15,128 nt of DNA, taken from Gracilaria vermiculophylla (lineage: Eukaryota > Rhodophyta > Florideophyceae > Gracilariales > Gracilariaceae). A program made the position numbers and the translations under genes. The notes below the pieces were generated by a model. That model ran no database searches, had not been told where the DNA came from, and saw only the letters and a program-made list of their open reading frames with translations. Numbering within the stretch: position 1 is the first letter of the stretch; each line of letters opens with the position of its first letter. The stretch is taken from NCBI GenBank assembly GCA_019155205.2, contig JAHNZQ020000172.1, positions 2,447,855-2,462,982 on the forward strand, in the 5' to 3' direction. Below are positions 15,055 to 15,128 of the stretch, piece after piece.

Positions 15055-15128
15055 GGGGACGATGGCGCTGGGGTTGAGCGGGAAGAGGGAGGTGAAGTAG
15101 CTGTGGCGCGTGGCGTGGAGGTCGCAGG
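15055..15128 (-). pseudogene. 74-bp direct repeat, copy B: fragment of hydroquinone reductase exon 2 at the window edge
   Basis: These last 74 bases equal 8061-8134 exactly. On the minus strand they would encode Thr360 to Pro384 of the reductase. The frame then runs into the poly-G tract instead of the normal last 26 codons, so the copy as seen is broken. It continues past the window edge, so it could be the end of a second gene copy, a repeated fragment or an assembly join. Confidence 0.6.

Noticed and set aside
13418..15100. Plus-strand frame of 560 codons across the channel gene into the poly-G tract
   Set aside because: It is antisense of the MscS-like gene and ends in poly-Gly from the G run.

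Overview
The window looks like nuclear DNA of a eukaryotic microbe, most likely a GC-rich microalga. The reasons are a cytosolic-type eukaryotic PheRS beta gene, a GT-AG intron with a CTAAC branch-point-like motif, Kozak-like start contexts (mostly gCCATGg) and no bacterial-style operons. A WW-less Pin1-type prolyl isomerase whose C-terminus resembles plant Pin1, an apparently organelle-targeted glutathionyl-hydroquinone reductase, and TGTAAA downstream of several stops (TGTAA is the usual poly(A) signal in green algae) lean toward the green lineage. I cannot name the species.

Composition is sharply two-part. About 1-2480 is roughly half GC and holds one gene, FARSB (642-2417). From about 2650 to the end the DNA is extremely GC-rich (roughly four-fifths by eye), with codon third positions almost all G or C and many CG, CCG, G and GT tracts. 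In this part nearly every frame stays open for long stretches, so most long open frames are shadows. I called genes by protein-family resemblance, start context and plausible composition.

Layout: FARSB (+, 642-2417); Elongin-A-like protein (+, 3016-3876), convergent at only 37 bp with a single-domain Pin1-type parvulin (-, 3914-4252); four-helix membrane protein (-, 4511-5065), divergent from a type II membrane, O-fucosyltransferase-like protein with a long acidic repeat tail (+, 5460-7847); two-exon glutathionyl-hydroquinone reductase (-, 7980-9303), divergent from a proline-rich CaaX-box protein (+, 9640-10365); TMEM161-like multispan membrane protein (-, 10741-12246); MscS-like mechanosensitive channel with a long low-complexity tail (-, 12626-14833). 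The window ends in a G-rich desert with a 75-base pure G run, followed by an exact 74-bp second copy of part of the reductase's exon 2.

The genes do not form an obvious pathway; they look like a compact housekeeping neighbourhood. The points most worth checking are the terminal duplication behind the poly-G run, the composition break after FARSB, the 17-residue acidic repeat tail, the G-box palindrome in the reductase/CaaX divergent promoter, and the triplicated QM(K/R)ISRA motif in the channel tail. I found no CRISPR array, transposase, tRNA or rRNA, and nothing that qualifies as a defence or mobile system.
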